Shown: positions 1 through 14,000 of the stretch, in pieces
How the letters are laid out: every line of letters begins with the position of its first letter
Position numbering within the stretch: the stretch's first letter is position 1
Origin: Pachypanchax playfairii
Taxonomy: Eukaryota > Chordata > Actinopteri > Cyprinodontiformes > Aplocheilidae
Reading direction: 5' to 3'
NCBI GenBank assembly: GCA_006937955.1
Contig: SSNP01000151.1
Span: forward strand, 645,410 to 709,409
Length of the DNA: 64,000 nt
The notes under the pieces: generated by a model
The model's database searches: none
What the model was told of the DNA's origin: nothing
Seen by the model: only the letters and a program-made list of their open reading frames with translations
Made by a program: the position numbers and the translations under genes

Positions 1-89
1 TAATAAATTGATCACCAGCAAGTGTTAGTGCCTATATAAAACAGAGCAAATGCAGAGCATTAAGGTGTGTGTTAACACAATAGCAGGAA

Positions 90-815
90 GGAAATCCTTG
101 TGTGGTGATTGTTGCTGCCCATAAATCTGAGAAAGGTTACAAGATCGTTTCCAAATATTTTGGAGTCTGTTTTGCTACAGTTAGAAAGATTGCTCTCAAG
201 TTGGAAAAAATCCAGTTTCCAATCTTCTTAGACGTGAGAATCTACTAAGTTTACTCGAGGTCAGACTTTACAATAGTAACGGAAGCAAAAAAACCGAAGA
301 GCTACAAAAGTTACATCTCAGTTTATGACAGTATGATTAGTAAATGACCGCGCAAGTCATTTTGGCTTTTTTGAGAGGGTTGCAAGGAGAAAGGACCTTT
401 TTACAAAATCAACAAGGCCGTCCAGCTTAGGTTTGCAAATTTTCATCTCAACAAGCCACAAGATTTCTGTAAGAATGTTTTTGGAAACACAAAACTTAAG
501 TGGAGAAGTTTGGTCATAAAGCATAGTGTCACACTTGGCCAAAACAAACAGAACATCAGCCATTTTTACTATAATCTACAGTCGAGCTAGTGGTTGATAG
601 TTGATGATTTGGCCTTGTTTTGAAGCCAATAGGACCTGAAACTTAATGCACACTCCATGAATTGACAATGCTTTTATTAAAATAAATTATTGTACAGTCA
701 AACCTGAAGGCATACTTCTGACAGATGAAGCTTTACCCAAATGGGCAATCATGGAAAGTCAAGACTAAGGGCCAATTGCAATGCTGCTGTGGGACCCTAA
801 ACTATGACCTGAAAC
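90..815 (+). mobile_element. Degenerate Tc1/mariner remnant in pdlim4 intron 2 or beyond
   Basis: On the plus strand the sequence follows a common fish Tc1-like DD34E element: a helix-turn-helix part near 120-215, the stretch equivalent to LRRVARRKPLL near 372-400, a part near 420-560 matching the region around the first catalytic Asp, and the CTGCTGTGGGACCCTAA segment near 785. Frameshifts, deletions and stops break the frame throughout. I could not fix the terminal repeats. Confidence 0.7.
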
Positions 816-1629
816 TGATATGGTCAGAAATTTTAAATTTTATGAAAACGTGGCTCTTCGGCCTATTTAATTGACCTTTCAATTATTTTTTTAATGGTAT
901 TTAATAAATAAATATGAAGTAATATGTCAGGAGTTTTTGGTAAGGCCTATCTAAAATATTTTTTGGATCCTCATACACTTTGAGCTGAAAGGTGCACTTC
1001 TTTCATGTGACCATACATCGTAACACACCACAGGTCAAAGATTTTTCATCCGTCTCAACAGTGAGATTGCTTCTTTATGAACTAATAAAAAAATAAAATG
1101 TTACCTCTAAAGTTCATTTGTAAAGGTCCTGGTTTGACTTGTTGTATGCACAAGCCTCATTGACTTTATTGGTGCTCTATAGGAGAACCTGATAGGTCAT
1201 TTAAACTGTTGTAAAACCATCATCTTTAACCATGACTCAACTGTGCCAGATCCTACAGACCAACCAGAAACTAAAAGAATGTCTGTACTGGCAGTTGTTA
1301 AACTTAGTCATAAAAACAATTAAGAAAATAAGCCTTAGAGCAAAACCCTGTGCTGAGAGACAAAATAATAATGAGTAAAAAAAAGCAGACTGTGTTCAAC
1401 TTTCCAAAAATTGTGTAACTTTATACATTGTGAGACAAATAACATCAACCTCAGGAGTGTTGAATGTCTACATCTAAAACTGGAATTGTTTTATTTTCTT
1501 CATTCAGTGGTTATATTTGAATTAGTTATAAAACAAAATCTACCAATTTATTTCTTGAAATATTTCAGTTCTAAAGATGCTAGTTTTAAAGTTATTTTTT
1601 AACTGTATTCAATCATTTAATATGCTTGA
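816..1629. other. AT-rich sequence, nothing recognised
   Basis: No exon of pdlim4 or named repeat was recognised between the Tc1 remnant and the next interspersed repeat. Confidence 0.4.
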
Positions 1630-1835
1630 GGTTAATTGGTAACTCTAAATTGTCCCTGGCTATGAGTGTGTGAAAATCGTCTTTTGTCTATGTGGCCCTG
1701 TGATGGACTGGTGACCTGTCCAGGTTGTAAATTTGCCTATCATTTAATGACTGCTGGACATTGACACTAGCATCTCGGTGAACCTGAGCAGAAACAAGAG
1801 GGCATAGAAAATGGATGGATGGATGACAAGATGGA
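1630..1835 (+). repeat. Teleost interspersed repeat ending in a GGAT tail
   Basis: The text runs GGTTAATTGGTAACTCTAAA, then TGGCCCTGTGATGGACTGGT, and ends in ATGGATGGATGG. This is the same family as the copies at 8650-8790, 37250-37690 and 39185-39465. It ends 66 bases before pdlim4 exon 2. Confidence 0.65.
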
Positions 1836-1900
1836 CAGATAGTTCTTGAAGTGTTTATATGTCCGTTTTTCCTAATGAGTACAGTGTAACATTTTCATAC

Positions 1901-2052
1901 CTGCTGACGCTGAGTGTGAGTTGCTGGGTACATGTTTTTATCCTGTTTTGAGCCTCCATGTGTGTCATGTGCTCTGTGTTGTCACCATTGATAGCCAGGA
2001 TGGTGTCCCCTGGACACAGATCACCTTGGGCTGCCTTGCTACCAGGTGTTAC
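1901..2052 (-). CDS. pdlim4: pdlim4 coding exon 2
   Basis: This exon has 152 bases. The acceptor CAG ends at 2053 and the donor GTATGA begins at 1900. It encodes VTPGSKAAQGDLCPGDTILA and the rest of the PDZ core (MEAQNRIKTCTQQLTLSVS), ending two bases into the next codon. Confidence 0.9.
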
Positions 2053-5000
2053 CTGTAATTACATTCAACATGCAAAAAACATGGTTAATTGGCAAAAGAA
2101 GAACTAAACTACAACATGAAAGAGGCATATCAGAACAAAGCAGATCTCTTTTCTAATACAAAGTAGATTGAGCCGAACTCGTTTTACATTTTCAGAAACC
2201 AGCAAAATATGACATCAACAGGTGAGAGGTCACTCAGCTGTTAGTGGATTTAGTTCTGGAGAGAACATGGAGGAAGTTTTATGTTTGACATATTGAAATT
2301 CAGTAAAAACACAAACCACAAGCAATGTTATGACCACCCACATAAAGAACAAGTCTCAGTGAATGATTTCCAAAACCATCAGCTCCACATTTTGCATATG
2401 ACCCATTAACTGTAACAGCTGTGATGACAGATTCATTTGCAAGCATCTGCTCAACATGTTCTTCTTTCTCTTTTATCTGACACTTGTGGAACATATTTTG
2501 ACACTGCTTTGATTTGGAAGCTTTTATTTCAGCAGGTAATGACAGCAGGTTTTTATATTGCATTTCGGAAACATGCAGGGTTAAGGACATTTCAGCCTTA
2601 CAGGAATGCTGAAGGGTGAAACTGAGAGGCGTAAGGGAAATGGCCAGTGCTCCAGTGAATATATTTCACCTTCACAAACATATACCAAGTAACATCTGAT
2701 ATCAATTTCCATGATTAAAAACTCACATACGTCATGGATATCTCCAGACATGTGTCAGATAGATCTTATGTGCGGTTATAAAAGATATGAGTAGAATGCC
2801 ATGTCCCAACTACTATCTAACTATTTATCTACACTTAGACTTTAAGAACAGAGTCCTTTTACCTGTAGAAATAGTCAGATTACTCTGCTACTGTAGGTTC
2901 ATCGACGATGGACAGTCAGCCAAGTACAGAGAAGTTGACATCCTGGGGAAAAAAAGTGGAGGTGGTGCAGGACTGTGGGTATTTACAGGAGTGTTTACCT
3001 GCACAATCAACTGGAATGGAAATCTAAACCCAAGATTCAAGAGTAGACAGACTTTTGGAAAGAGGGAACAGAATATCTATATATAACATCTTAAGAAACT
3101 TCTCAACAACTGAGATAGCTGCAAAAAAGGAATTCAGCATAAACCTATCTGTTGAGGCAATAGCATCAAACACTAAAATAACCAAATGAAGCTGATAAAA
3201 AGGCTCCCACTGTGCTGAATGATTGCTTTGTGGCCCTAGAAGTGATGATAGCAAGAATAATGTTGCAATAGCTGCTAAACATAACAGAAAAAATAACACA
3301 TCCTCTGCAAAATTCACTGATAAACCTACGTAATACCTTCAATCACAAACTTCATTATGTTTGCTGCACTAAAAATCTGCACAGGAGGTCATGCCTGGCT
3401 ACATAACCTTATACAAAGAACTTTATGTCCCAGGACAGGACATGCCTTCAGGATCAGCTTGTTTTTACTGGTAACTTTAATTTTTGCTTATTGTTTTTCT
3501 GACTAAAAATGCTTTTGGCCTTATTACAGTATGTTACGATTTCATTCACTTTATATGCTGAGACCACAGAGCACAAATTCTGTCTGTTACAAGAAACAAT
3601 TATTTTAATTAGATTTATTTAAGTTTGATATATTTTTTGTTATTCTTATGCTTGTGTTGGCAAATAATCTTTGTCACAATATGCAAGTGGTGTTTAAGAA
3701 CACCCCACTGATCTCCAAAACCAGAGCTCCCACCCTGCATCATGCTGAAAGCCCATCACTCAGACAGCTACAATAAATTGAGTTGTGTCTGGACAGCTAA
3801 GTCCCTGAGTTTCATACCACTTACTCACAGATATTAGTTGTGTAGTCCAAGATAAATAATGATTAATATAATCTTGGGGTAAGAAGTAGAATTCAAAAAG
3901 AAAGCGCAGCATACTGGGTTTTTTGTTTGTTTTTTTCAGAGCAAACACATACAAGTTCACGCTCCATGAAGCACTAATAGCTGAATCGTGTGGTTCAGAT
4001 GTGGAATTCCTAATTTACAGCCTCTGACCACCCCAATGTCACTAATTTAGTTCCGGTAAATAGAAAGGGGGAGTGTGTAGAGAGCGTGTGTGTGTGCGCG
4101 CGTGTGTGTGAGTGAATGAGCTTCTGGGAAAGCTGCACTTGTAGAAATTTTGGCATAAACAACTGCACAACTATAATCCTGTAAATTAAAGATCGAGTCT
4201 TTGGGAGAGGCACATGGATAACTAAAGCTTTTCTTGAGAATGGAAAACAAAATGGTTTCTTGTTTGTCAGAGCATCTATCAACATGATACTAACTGGAGG
4301 TTGGAATTTATTTTGCTTAATCATCACAGCCTCTTCAGTCATTTTAAATGTTTGCACTTGTGTCGGGAAAAACACATGCAACCCGAACACGCACACAAAC
4401 TGAGTACCATGCACGCCACAGCGTGATTCACACTGAAACACATGCACGCACACACACACACATACTGGTATGTCTTTACCACATTGGCAAAAATTATGTT
4501 GACAGTGAAAGAGAAACTTCTCTGCTTACAAAGATCAAATCTGTCTGCTATAAGTCCTTTTTTCATGAAGTGTTTTGTATTGACCAATTTCCGTAAATGT
4601 TTCAAACTCAATGTAATTTCTAAATGAAAGCTGTGAGAACATTTTGTGTATGTTTTGTTTTTCCCTTGTTTTTTTTTTTGAGTGTGTTTTTTTAGTCATA
4701 AAACTTCTTTATAACATCAAATAAATTGGATTTCATCTCTTGCCAAAAATCTTTACTGGGGTTTAAAATCAGGATTTGTTCTGCTTTAAAACAATCCTGT
4801 TCCCATGTTCTTTTGATGCTAATGGATTTAATAACAGCAATGTCATGTTTGTGAGCTAAGTGTGTGCCATGACTCATCAAATTATGTTCATCTGTTTCAC
4901 CTGGGCACCACTCACCTGTAAATGGTGAATGGTAAATGTCCTGTATTTGTATAATGCTTTTCTGGTAATTCAGACCACTCAAGGCGCTTTCACATTTATT

Positions 5001-8000
5001 TCACACAACCTGACATGTAAATCAGGGGGAGTAGGGAGTGGCTAACATTCATACCACCTGATATGCAAATTGGGGTTCAGTGTCTTGCCCAAGGACACTT
5101 CAACATGTCATGGTGGAAGCCGGGATCGATCCCTCAACCATCAGATTGGAAGATGACCGCTCTAAACACATACCTGTCCCCACCCGTTTATAAGGAGAGT
5201 GTCTGCTATGCCTCATTGCCAGAAAGTTGTAAGCTTTTGTGCTGCACTCTCCAGCTTTGTGTCTCTGTTTTCAGTCTGGTCTTGTGCTGTGTGTTTTTGA
5301 CCTGAACAGGACCTGACCTACCCCTTTTGCCTGCCCTGTGTTTGAACGTAGCACTAGCTGCTACCAAGTTAGCTCTGTCTGTCCAGTTTACCCCTTACCT
5401 CCTCAGCTCTGTGGACATCGCAACTGGATTACCTACTAAAAGGATTACTTAACTGTTCAGTCATCCATCGCTCCCTGGAGTGTGACGTCACTCCGCACAG
5501 CTCAGCACCTTCTTGGACCCTGCAACAGGAAGAGAGAAGATAATGTATTTGTACATTCTCACAAATACTTACCACCTCCTGCTCTCTTCTCATTAGCACC
5601 ACGTCGGGGTGCCAATTTGCTCCTGAACCTTGAGGTCTTCCTGCTCACACGCAATTCAAATAATGAAAATTGTTATTATTTTGTCAACTGCTGAGTTGCG
5701 TTGCATTTTGGGTTCGGCTTTAAACACAAACATTACAGGACTTTCTAGCCACCATGAACCCAGCACTGCAGCTAGACTGGCAATGCTGAAGCCTCCATTA
5801 TGGGGTTGTAACAGGAGGTTCCTGACCTTCACTGTGGGGTACTCAAATTATCTTCTTCTGTTGCAGCCATCCAAGATGCCTCTTTGGCTCCAGTTTCTGC
5901 CCTACGAGCCCCGTTTACTTCCTCCTGAGCACTTTGGGGGATAGCATGAATGTTGCAGGTTTTTTCTGACAAACTGAAATCCTTTGTGAGCTTCAGCATT
6001 CCCCCTTTTCTATGGAGAGCTTGGCTGGCATTTGTGTTGTCCATCAGCAGACGACCTCAGGTATGGGTGTCTTCAGAATGGCATGAGGGGTCTGATCTCA
6101 CTTTGTCCCATCATGAATCTCTCCATATCCCTGAGAATTAGGCTGTCAAAGGGCTCAAAGACTGTAAATGAGTACATAATTAATCATGTTAATTCTAGTA
6201 ACAGTAATTGAAAAAAAAAGAAGCACTGTTTGATACTGTTCATCAGGGGCTTCGAGAGGAAGCTAAGGACAAGATTGCTACAAGGGACCCACTTGGAGGA
6301 CTTGAGGAGTTGGAACAGCCGGAGTCTTGCATGTACCTCAGGCTTTGAGTCAGTCAGTTTGTTTTCTGGTTTTCAGCCCCACACCGATGGGCAGTCAGAA
6401 AGGATGAATCAGGAGGTGGAGACCAAATTATGAGCCATCTGCTCTCAGGAACATGGCAAACCTTCAGGTGGAGTTTGCTATGAATTGTTTACCTTCCAAC
6501 TCCACCGGATTATCTCCCTTTTATGTGGTGTACTGTTATCAACATCCCTTGTTTGCGATTCAGGAGAGGGAAGCCAGGGTCCCCTCTGTCCATGCCACAG
6601 CCTTAAGGTGCATCCGAACTTAGTGTCAGGCCCGGGCTGCCTTGTTTAAGTATTTGGTAGTCTACAACTGGACATCCAACCGGTGATTACCGCATGGGAC
6701 GGCAGGTCTGACTCTCCACCCGGGACCTACCGTTACACTTGACCTACCTTTTTAACTGCCCTGTTTTGGAACCAGTATGGAATCGAATATTTGGAATTGA
6801 AAATTAGATCAGACTTTCCTAGGGAGGTGTTCTGGGCATGTCCCACTGGAAGGAGGCATCTGGGAGAACCTAGGACATGCTGGAAGGACTATGTCTCCTG
6901 GCTGGCCTGGGATTGGAACACCTCGAGGGCCCCCCTTAAGAGCTGGAGGAGGTGTACTTGGACAGGCAAGTCTGGGCATCCCTGCTCAGACTGCTGCCTC
7001 TGTAACCCGACCCGATGAAGCAGAAGAAGATGGATGGGTGGAAATCAGATCGGATTGTGGATTTTACCACTGCCTCTGCCCTGCTCTGTCTGTCAGCCTG
7101 CCAACGCTCCGTAAGTTACTGAATAATTCTTCTGTCATCTGGATTGTCCTTGGATAACGATCAGGGTTTGTTTGTTTGTTTGATCTGACATATAAACTTG
7201 GACTGTTTAACGATTCTTCTTGCCTCAGCCGCAGCCTGTTCAAACGTAGCGCTAGCCGCTTCCAAGTTAGCTCGGTCTGTCCAGTTTACCACTTACCTCC
7301 TCAGCTCTATGGACATCACAACTGGATTACCCACTAAAGGAAGTACTTACCTGTACAGTTATCCATCGATCCTGGAAATGTGCTCATCGCTCCCAGGCGT
7401 GACATCACTTTGCGCGACTCAGCGCCATTTTGAACTACTTAACCTGCAACGAGAAGCAATACAGTAACGTATTTGTACAGCCTCACAAATGCTTACCGTC
7501 TCCAAGTATCTAATTCTACTCTCTTCTTACTAGAACTGTGTCAGGGTGCCAATCTGCTTCTGAATCTGTAGGTCTTCCTGCTTCTATACAATTCAAATAA
7601 TAAAGACTGTCATCACTTTGCCAACTGCTGAGTTGTGGTGCATTTTGGGTTTGGCTTTAAACACCAACATTACACAATAATGGTATTGGTTGTTCGTCAA
7701 AAGACATTTAAAATCAATTAGAATACATATAAAAATGGTTGCCTGGGGTCTACAGGTACCAGACAGATGTAAAGAACCCAAGACAATGCCAATTCAGCAT
7801 CTGGTTGGAGAAAATCTAAAAAGTTACTAAATTTCCTGAATACCCACAAAGTTAAATACTATAAAAATGTGTCATCACTTAACACAGAGCAGTGTGGAAC
7901 AAAGACAGAAATCAAAGCAAAGAAAACAATGAAAGTGCATGAATGTTTCAGCAGGTATCTTCTGTATATTGTATGTCATAAAATATGCAATAAAACGTGA

Positions 8001-11000
8001 CAAATACTTTCACCACACTTTGAAATCAGCCTTAGGACAATGTTTTAAAAATGCTTCATCTATTTGGATCTGAACCTTCACCAGTGCCTGATTTAACAGA
8101 TCGGCAAACAAATTACTGTCTTTAACTTAAATAAATCTATTTAATCCCTGAAACAGTCTTTTGTTAATTTTATCTAAACATTTAAATCCTATCAATCTTA
8201 GCTGGTCATTTAAGTTAGCCTGACCTGTAAGCCATCAAATTGACACTTATCATAATGTTAGTTTTTTTGTTTGTTTTGTTTGCAAAAATAAGCAGAAACT
8301 TTAAAATATTGCTCTCATAAATAAATACATTTTGCAGAGGTTCTTTTAATGGATTGAAACGCTAAGTCATACATCTCAGCAACATAAAAAAAGGCAATCC
8401 TGGCAACTTGCCAGACTGCTTTGTTTGTTGAATATGTGATAGGAACCATGGTTATAACCTTGGTGAGACACTGAATGGTAAATACAAAGCCTTGTGTGTG
8501 AGAGTCTAACTGTTGTGTGTTAATCACACTCAGACAGAGAGACTGAATCTGCCAAGAGCAATAACTAATGCTGAGGCTGATGATTAAACATGATGAGGTA
8601 TGGAACCCCCCCAAAAAAAGAAAAAAAAAAAAAAAAGTAGACCATATAAACATCAATTTTCTAAGAATCCCTATTCCTGTTCAAGGTCGTAGGGAGCAGG
8701 TGCCTATCCCCAGCAGTCATGGCGTGAGAGGCAGGGTTATACCCTGGACAGGTCGCCAGTCCATCACAGGGTGAATATATATCATTCATCTAAAAAAGAC
8801 TAAACTCAGAGGCAGCTCGAGGACTTCAATTGTTTCTATGATTTAAAAAACTCCACATCCCTACTGGCAACTGAATTATTATTGTCCCTTGTGTTATCTT
8901 TCCTTTACACTGCTGCTGCAGCAACTAAAATTATGTTGTACAGATGATAAGAGGCCTTGTGAAGTCTATACCTGACTATTACAGTCTGAGAAACAACTCA
9001 TGTGGTTTTGGGTCACATGTCCTGGCTTTGGTATGTGGCAGAGACTGAAAAACATATTCAGAGAGATTAAAGGGTACAAAGGACACTGAGTTTAGTTAAT
9101 ATGTGCTAAAGCATGCAAACCTGGTTTTGTAAAGAAAAATACAACTTTTGGGGACAAGAAATCACATTAAACACCCTGTGTCATTTTATTCTAATTTTAT
9201 AAAGGTTGCCTGAAATCTATTCCTAGAGACCCAGGACCCATCAAAGGTTCAGATCAAAGTTTAATTTCAGGCTGCACTAGGTCATGTTCTTGTACTGTGG
9301 GTTCTGAGACCTGTTTAACATTACCCTTAATACCCAAAGGCATTCAAGGGAGCAATGATTAGACACTATTCATAATGAAGGCTCTATGTGTGTTCAAAGC
9401 TAAGTCTAAATGGGTTGTATGTGTCATTCGTCATTGTGACAGACAGTGGAGCTAAATGCTGAAATAATGACTGGATTTTCCATACTGTCTCAATCAGCAA
9501 GAGACAAATAACAGAAAACCTGGATATGTTTTACCAACTTGGCATAAAAGATGGATTAGATGTGTAACAGCTAGACACTATGGAGTCTAATGCTAATGTT
9601 AGAAAGTATTAGGTATGACACAAAGCATCCTTTGGCAACTTTTAAATTAATGCTTATTAATTGCTGTTAGCAATCTGCAATGTAACTGATAGGGTCTATC
9701 TATATATAGCCCATGGTGGGTTTGGTTCCTGTTTTTGATTTTTCCGAAGGGAAAATTGTTTTTCATTTCAGAGATGTTTCGTTTATTATTTTTGGGGGTT
9801 CCGGCACAATCATTTGACAAGTTTTGCTAAGGCCTTGCTTAATTCTAATGAAGACAAAAACAAAAGTCAAACGGACAACCCCAATTCTAAAACATTCAAG
9901 ACACTGAGTAGAAACGTATTTCAATGATTTGCAAATTTCAAAGTCATATTTTACTCCAATTGGAATATAAACAATATATCAGATGCTGAAACTGAAATAC
10001 TTTACCATTTATTTAAAAACCTGTTATCATTTTGAATATGATGGCAGCAACACATCAGAAAAAAAGCTGGAACAACAAATATCTGAGAAGTGAGGGGACC
10101 AATCATCCCATTATTGTTTGGCACATAATTCCAGTATTCTCAGCAGTCCAGGGGCTTTGTGACCAGATTTTTCTTGTCATGATACACAAAATGTTTTCTG
10201 TAGGTGAAAGGTTTAGACTACATGCAGGTCTGTTCATCATGCGGCCTCTTCTCCTGTGAAGCCTGTTGTGATGGATGCAGTATGTGGTGTAGTATTGTCT
10301 TGCTGAAAGATGCAAGGCCTACTCCAAAAGAGAGCAGTAGCTCAGGATGTAGAGCAGCTCATCTGGAAACCGGAGGGTCACCAGTTTCAATCCCTGCTAC
10401 TTCAAGAAAAATAGCTTTGCCTGCCAGCTCCACTTGTGTCAGTGTGTGCCCCAGGGCAGCTGTGGCTACAATGTGTAGTTTATCACCACTAAACGTGTGC
10501 GTAAATGGGTAAACAACAAATTGTAATGTGATGTTAGAGTCTCACTTAGAAATGTGCTATGCAAGTATACTCCACTTGTCATTTTAAATGGGAGAAAATG
10601 TTGCTCTAAAATCTCTATGCACTTATCAGCATTGATGGAGCCTTTCCAGATGTGTAAGCTCCATAGACACAATTTTTAGATGCCATTTGTCTCAGATTTA
10701 TGAACCTTTGCCTGTCTTTACATCTGAGAGGCTCTGTCTCTCTGAACTGCTTTAATCAGTCATGTTACTGAGCTGTTGCCAGTTTAACTAGTAGTCAAAT
10801 GTTCCTTGTGGTGTTTTAAATGGAACCAATTACTTCTAACCTCTTACATCTGCTCCATCTTAAAAAAAAATGTGTCGCTGACATGAATTTAAAATTTTTT
10901 ATTTTATTTACAGTAAAATGATTAAACATCTTAGTTTCGGCATCTGACATGTTGTTTTTGTTCTATTGGGAATAAAATGTGGATTTTAGAACTTTACAAA

Positions 11001-14000
11001 TCATTGCATTCAGCTTTTTGAATACTGGACACACTGGCTACGTTTACATGCGCCAAATTTCCCCAATCTGATTAAAATCTTGGTCGATCTGAATTCCCAA
11101 ATCCCTGTTTACATGGACACTAACTGAAATGATCTGATCATGCCATGAGTACACATGCACCAAGCACTCAATCAGGTTAAATGAGTTGAGCATGCGCACA
11201 GCGAGTTGTCTTTCCGGGGGAAGAAAAAAAAGTAAACAAACTCCGTCCTTTCTGCACGTCTTTCCCGCCCCATCGTGTGCTCGAGCTGACTCACGTTTTC
11301 CCCAATATGGACCCTCTGCGGGTGATTACCTTTATGTTTGGGTTTTTACTGGTCGCATTAACCAAGCTAGAGGCTGAATACATATTGCTACTGCTCCTCC
11401 GCCACAGGAGAGGAGAGCAGGATGACAGGATGACTGCACCAGCAGACCACTTCTGTTTACTTCCCGCTATGTTTTCTACTTGAGTCTGCGAAAGTGGAAA
11501 GACGTCACGCTGAAGTTGTACGCATGCGCAAAGGGCTCTTTTCACCCTTTCTTTCCGAATGGGTGTATACATGCACGTCTATCCGAATGGAGATCGGACA
11601 AAACCACCCCTCTCGATCGGAAGTAAATTTCTTTCGGATCAGGCTGCATCGGATCAAAACATTCGGGTTGACATGTTTACATGACGTCTTTTTTATCCGA
11701 TTGGGCGTTTATTCCGATTAAATGTGCCCATGTAAACGTAGCTAGTGTCTAAACCTTTTTGGAATTGGCATTGTAAATTATGTATTTACAGGTACAAGTT
11801 TATGAATCAATTGTACATATCTTCATGAAACACTTAAAGCCCGTGTAAAGTAACAACAAATGTGTGTTCTGAGTTTGTCACTGCACAGGAATATTAGTTA
11901 TTAGTCATCCAGCCAAATTTGAATGATTAAAAACACTGCATATGAAGCATATGAAATTTGGTTACAAAATAATGAAAAAAGGAACAGTTTTCTCTGCTCT
12001 GAGACGCTGGGGGCGTGTCCGCTGCAGGCGCTGAAACCTGTCTGTCTCATCCTCTAGCAGCACCTCCTTCTCTTCCCCACATCACTGCATTTCCTCCGTT
12101 TCTGAGTTCCGGCTGGTTCGTTAAGTTTGAGGTTCTACCCACATGTAAAACTGCGCATCGCTGCTTTTTGAGGAGTTGAAATATTTCCACACAACCGCAA
12201 TGCTTCAGACTTGTTGATCAGTGAAGGAGCGGAATGTGCTGCTACGCCATTCTGAGCTTTGTTTAGCATATGAAGGCAGCAGGTGGCAGAAGTAGCTCCT
12301 ACCTATCATGCTGGTTTAGTTACTGTCTACTGTGTGGCTCCTCTGCACAAAATCAACCCAAAGCTTTTTCAGACGGTCATCCCTCGTATGAAGAAGCGGG
12401 AAAACCACTGAAGCTACCGCACTGTACGGTTTTATATGACGAGAGCAGCAGGGGGCGGGGTTATCCTTTAGACCCGCCCATAAAATCCTGAAACACAAAA
12501 CTCTTGAAACGCAATTTGAAGGCTAGCTCCACAATTCAGTTTTTAATTGTTGGGAGGTTTTTCACATATTTAGAACAGTACATTTATTATGCTTATAACG
12601 TGGTTAGAAGAAAATAGCAGAATTCCCTTTACACGGTCTTTAAAAAGTTCCCCAACAACTCTTGAAGTGTTTATAAGTAAACTACACAAACTAAAAGAGA
12701 AAGAAACCTATCTATTGGGATTTTCACGAAGATATTGAAGAGCATTTTTTAAATCAGTTAATTTATTGAAAAATACAATTGGTATATTAACAAAGGATTT
12801 TTTTCAGTCATTTAACTTTTATTCCATATTAACAAAATTTCTGTTCTGAAATGCTGTTTATTGTGAATCTTTTATTTTCTAAATTATGTTGTTTAAACAC
12901 CTAACCAATACGAAATCATAAATCCAAGCCCATCAGTAAAATTGTGCGAGAGACCTGAAAGACAACTTTAACAGAACTACACTACTGTAAAAGTTTGGCT
13001 TTGTCTCTGAAAAACAGATGTAAAACAAAACAAAACATCAAATGCTTTCATGTCATGTCTGTTTCTTCAATTTGACATGAGGGTGGGCTTGGAATAAACA
13101 GACTGGCTCCAATCCCTAACATGTCACATGTACAGAAACCAAATACAGTCATAAACATGAGGTTTGATGAACTGAGATGACAGAAAAGAATCTGACATGT
13201 GGGTGAAAATACCAAAAAAAAAAAAAAAGCTTAATATGCTTGCGTCCCCAACATCCTGTGTAACAAAGGTGTTAGAGAGAACGTTGGATGCTGCCACTAA
13301 TCATTATTTACTCAACACTCACGTCTGAATTCCCGTCCAGTGGATGACTATTCGCCAGTTGGCAGAGAGAACGAGAGTCCTGCATCACAGTCTGTCAGGG
13401 AGTTAGTGTGACAGTGATGTCCAAGAGGGTTTACACCATATCTGCCACATTCAACACGTCCACTCTAAATGCTTCTGCAGCTATGTCAGGGATTTTCTTT
13501 GGTTTTTGTTTCTTTGCCTCTCAGTGTCTCTCAAGGTATTTAACAACCTAGCCTGTGTCTGACCATACACACACACAAACACACACACTGTCAGGACAAA
13601 TGTTTCCAGAGTCAAACAGACTCACCATTAACTGGTATGGGTTCTAATGACCTGGCAGGGGACTAATGGGCTTATTCAGGAGCATTAACACCTTAAGTAA
13701 TGTACCAGCTGCTCCCATCACCACTTGATTTCTAATATTTACAACATGGCCTGTGCCTTTTGTTTGCCATTTATGTGGAAAAAAATAAACAACAAAAAAA
13801 AGATAGGAATAATATTGCTCAACAAGAAAAATCCTCAATGACTACGTTTACATGCAGCCAATATTCGAGTTATGATCGGGTTAAGGTCAGTATTCGGGTT
13901 TCTGAAATGTTCAGAATAACCCGTTTACATACAGTAAGTAGATAGAGTTACCCCTGTATACATGAAACTTGTAATAACCCGATTTAAACGCGGATGTTGG

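Larger units (their letters stand above)
5200..7674 (+). mobile_element. Internally deleted Ty3/gypsy LTR retrotransposon
   Basis: Two related sequences, about 5341-5737 and 7228-7674, both run from a TTGAACGTAGC-like or TCAAACGTAGC-like block to CATTACA and act as the LTRs. Between them lie a gag-like remnant and an integrase-like remnant in the usual 5'-to-3' order. Protease, reverse transcriptase and RNase H are missing. The right side is interrupted by an RTE-like LINE 3' end. LTR outer edges are approximate and no target duplication was identified. Confidence 0.7.
9875..11774. mobile_element. Non-autonomous DNA transposon split by two later insertions
   Basis: The left end ACAACCCCAATTCTAAAAC and the right end CCTTTTTGGAATTGGCATTGT are imperfect inverted repeats. 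Subterminal blocks such as TACTCCAATTGGAATATAAA on the left and GTTCTATTGGGAATAAAATG on the right are also arranged as a pair. It is a decayed, internally deleted copy of a widespread fish DNA transposon. A SINE (10334-10583) and a MITE (11032-11747) lie inside it. I do not assign a superfamily. Confidence 0.65.

Noticed and set aside
4010..4459. 149-codon minus-strand frame
   Set aside because: It reads through GT/AC simple repeats (HTRAHTHT-type runs) in pdlim4 intron 1 and has no family resemblance.
10334..10583. Possible functional tRNA gene
   Set aside because: A-box-like and B-box-like elements are present, but the stem pairing is degraded and the sequence continues into a SINE body shared with other copies.
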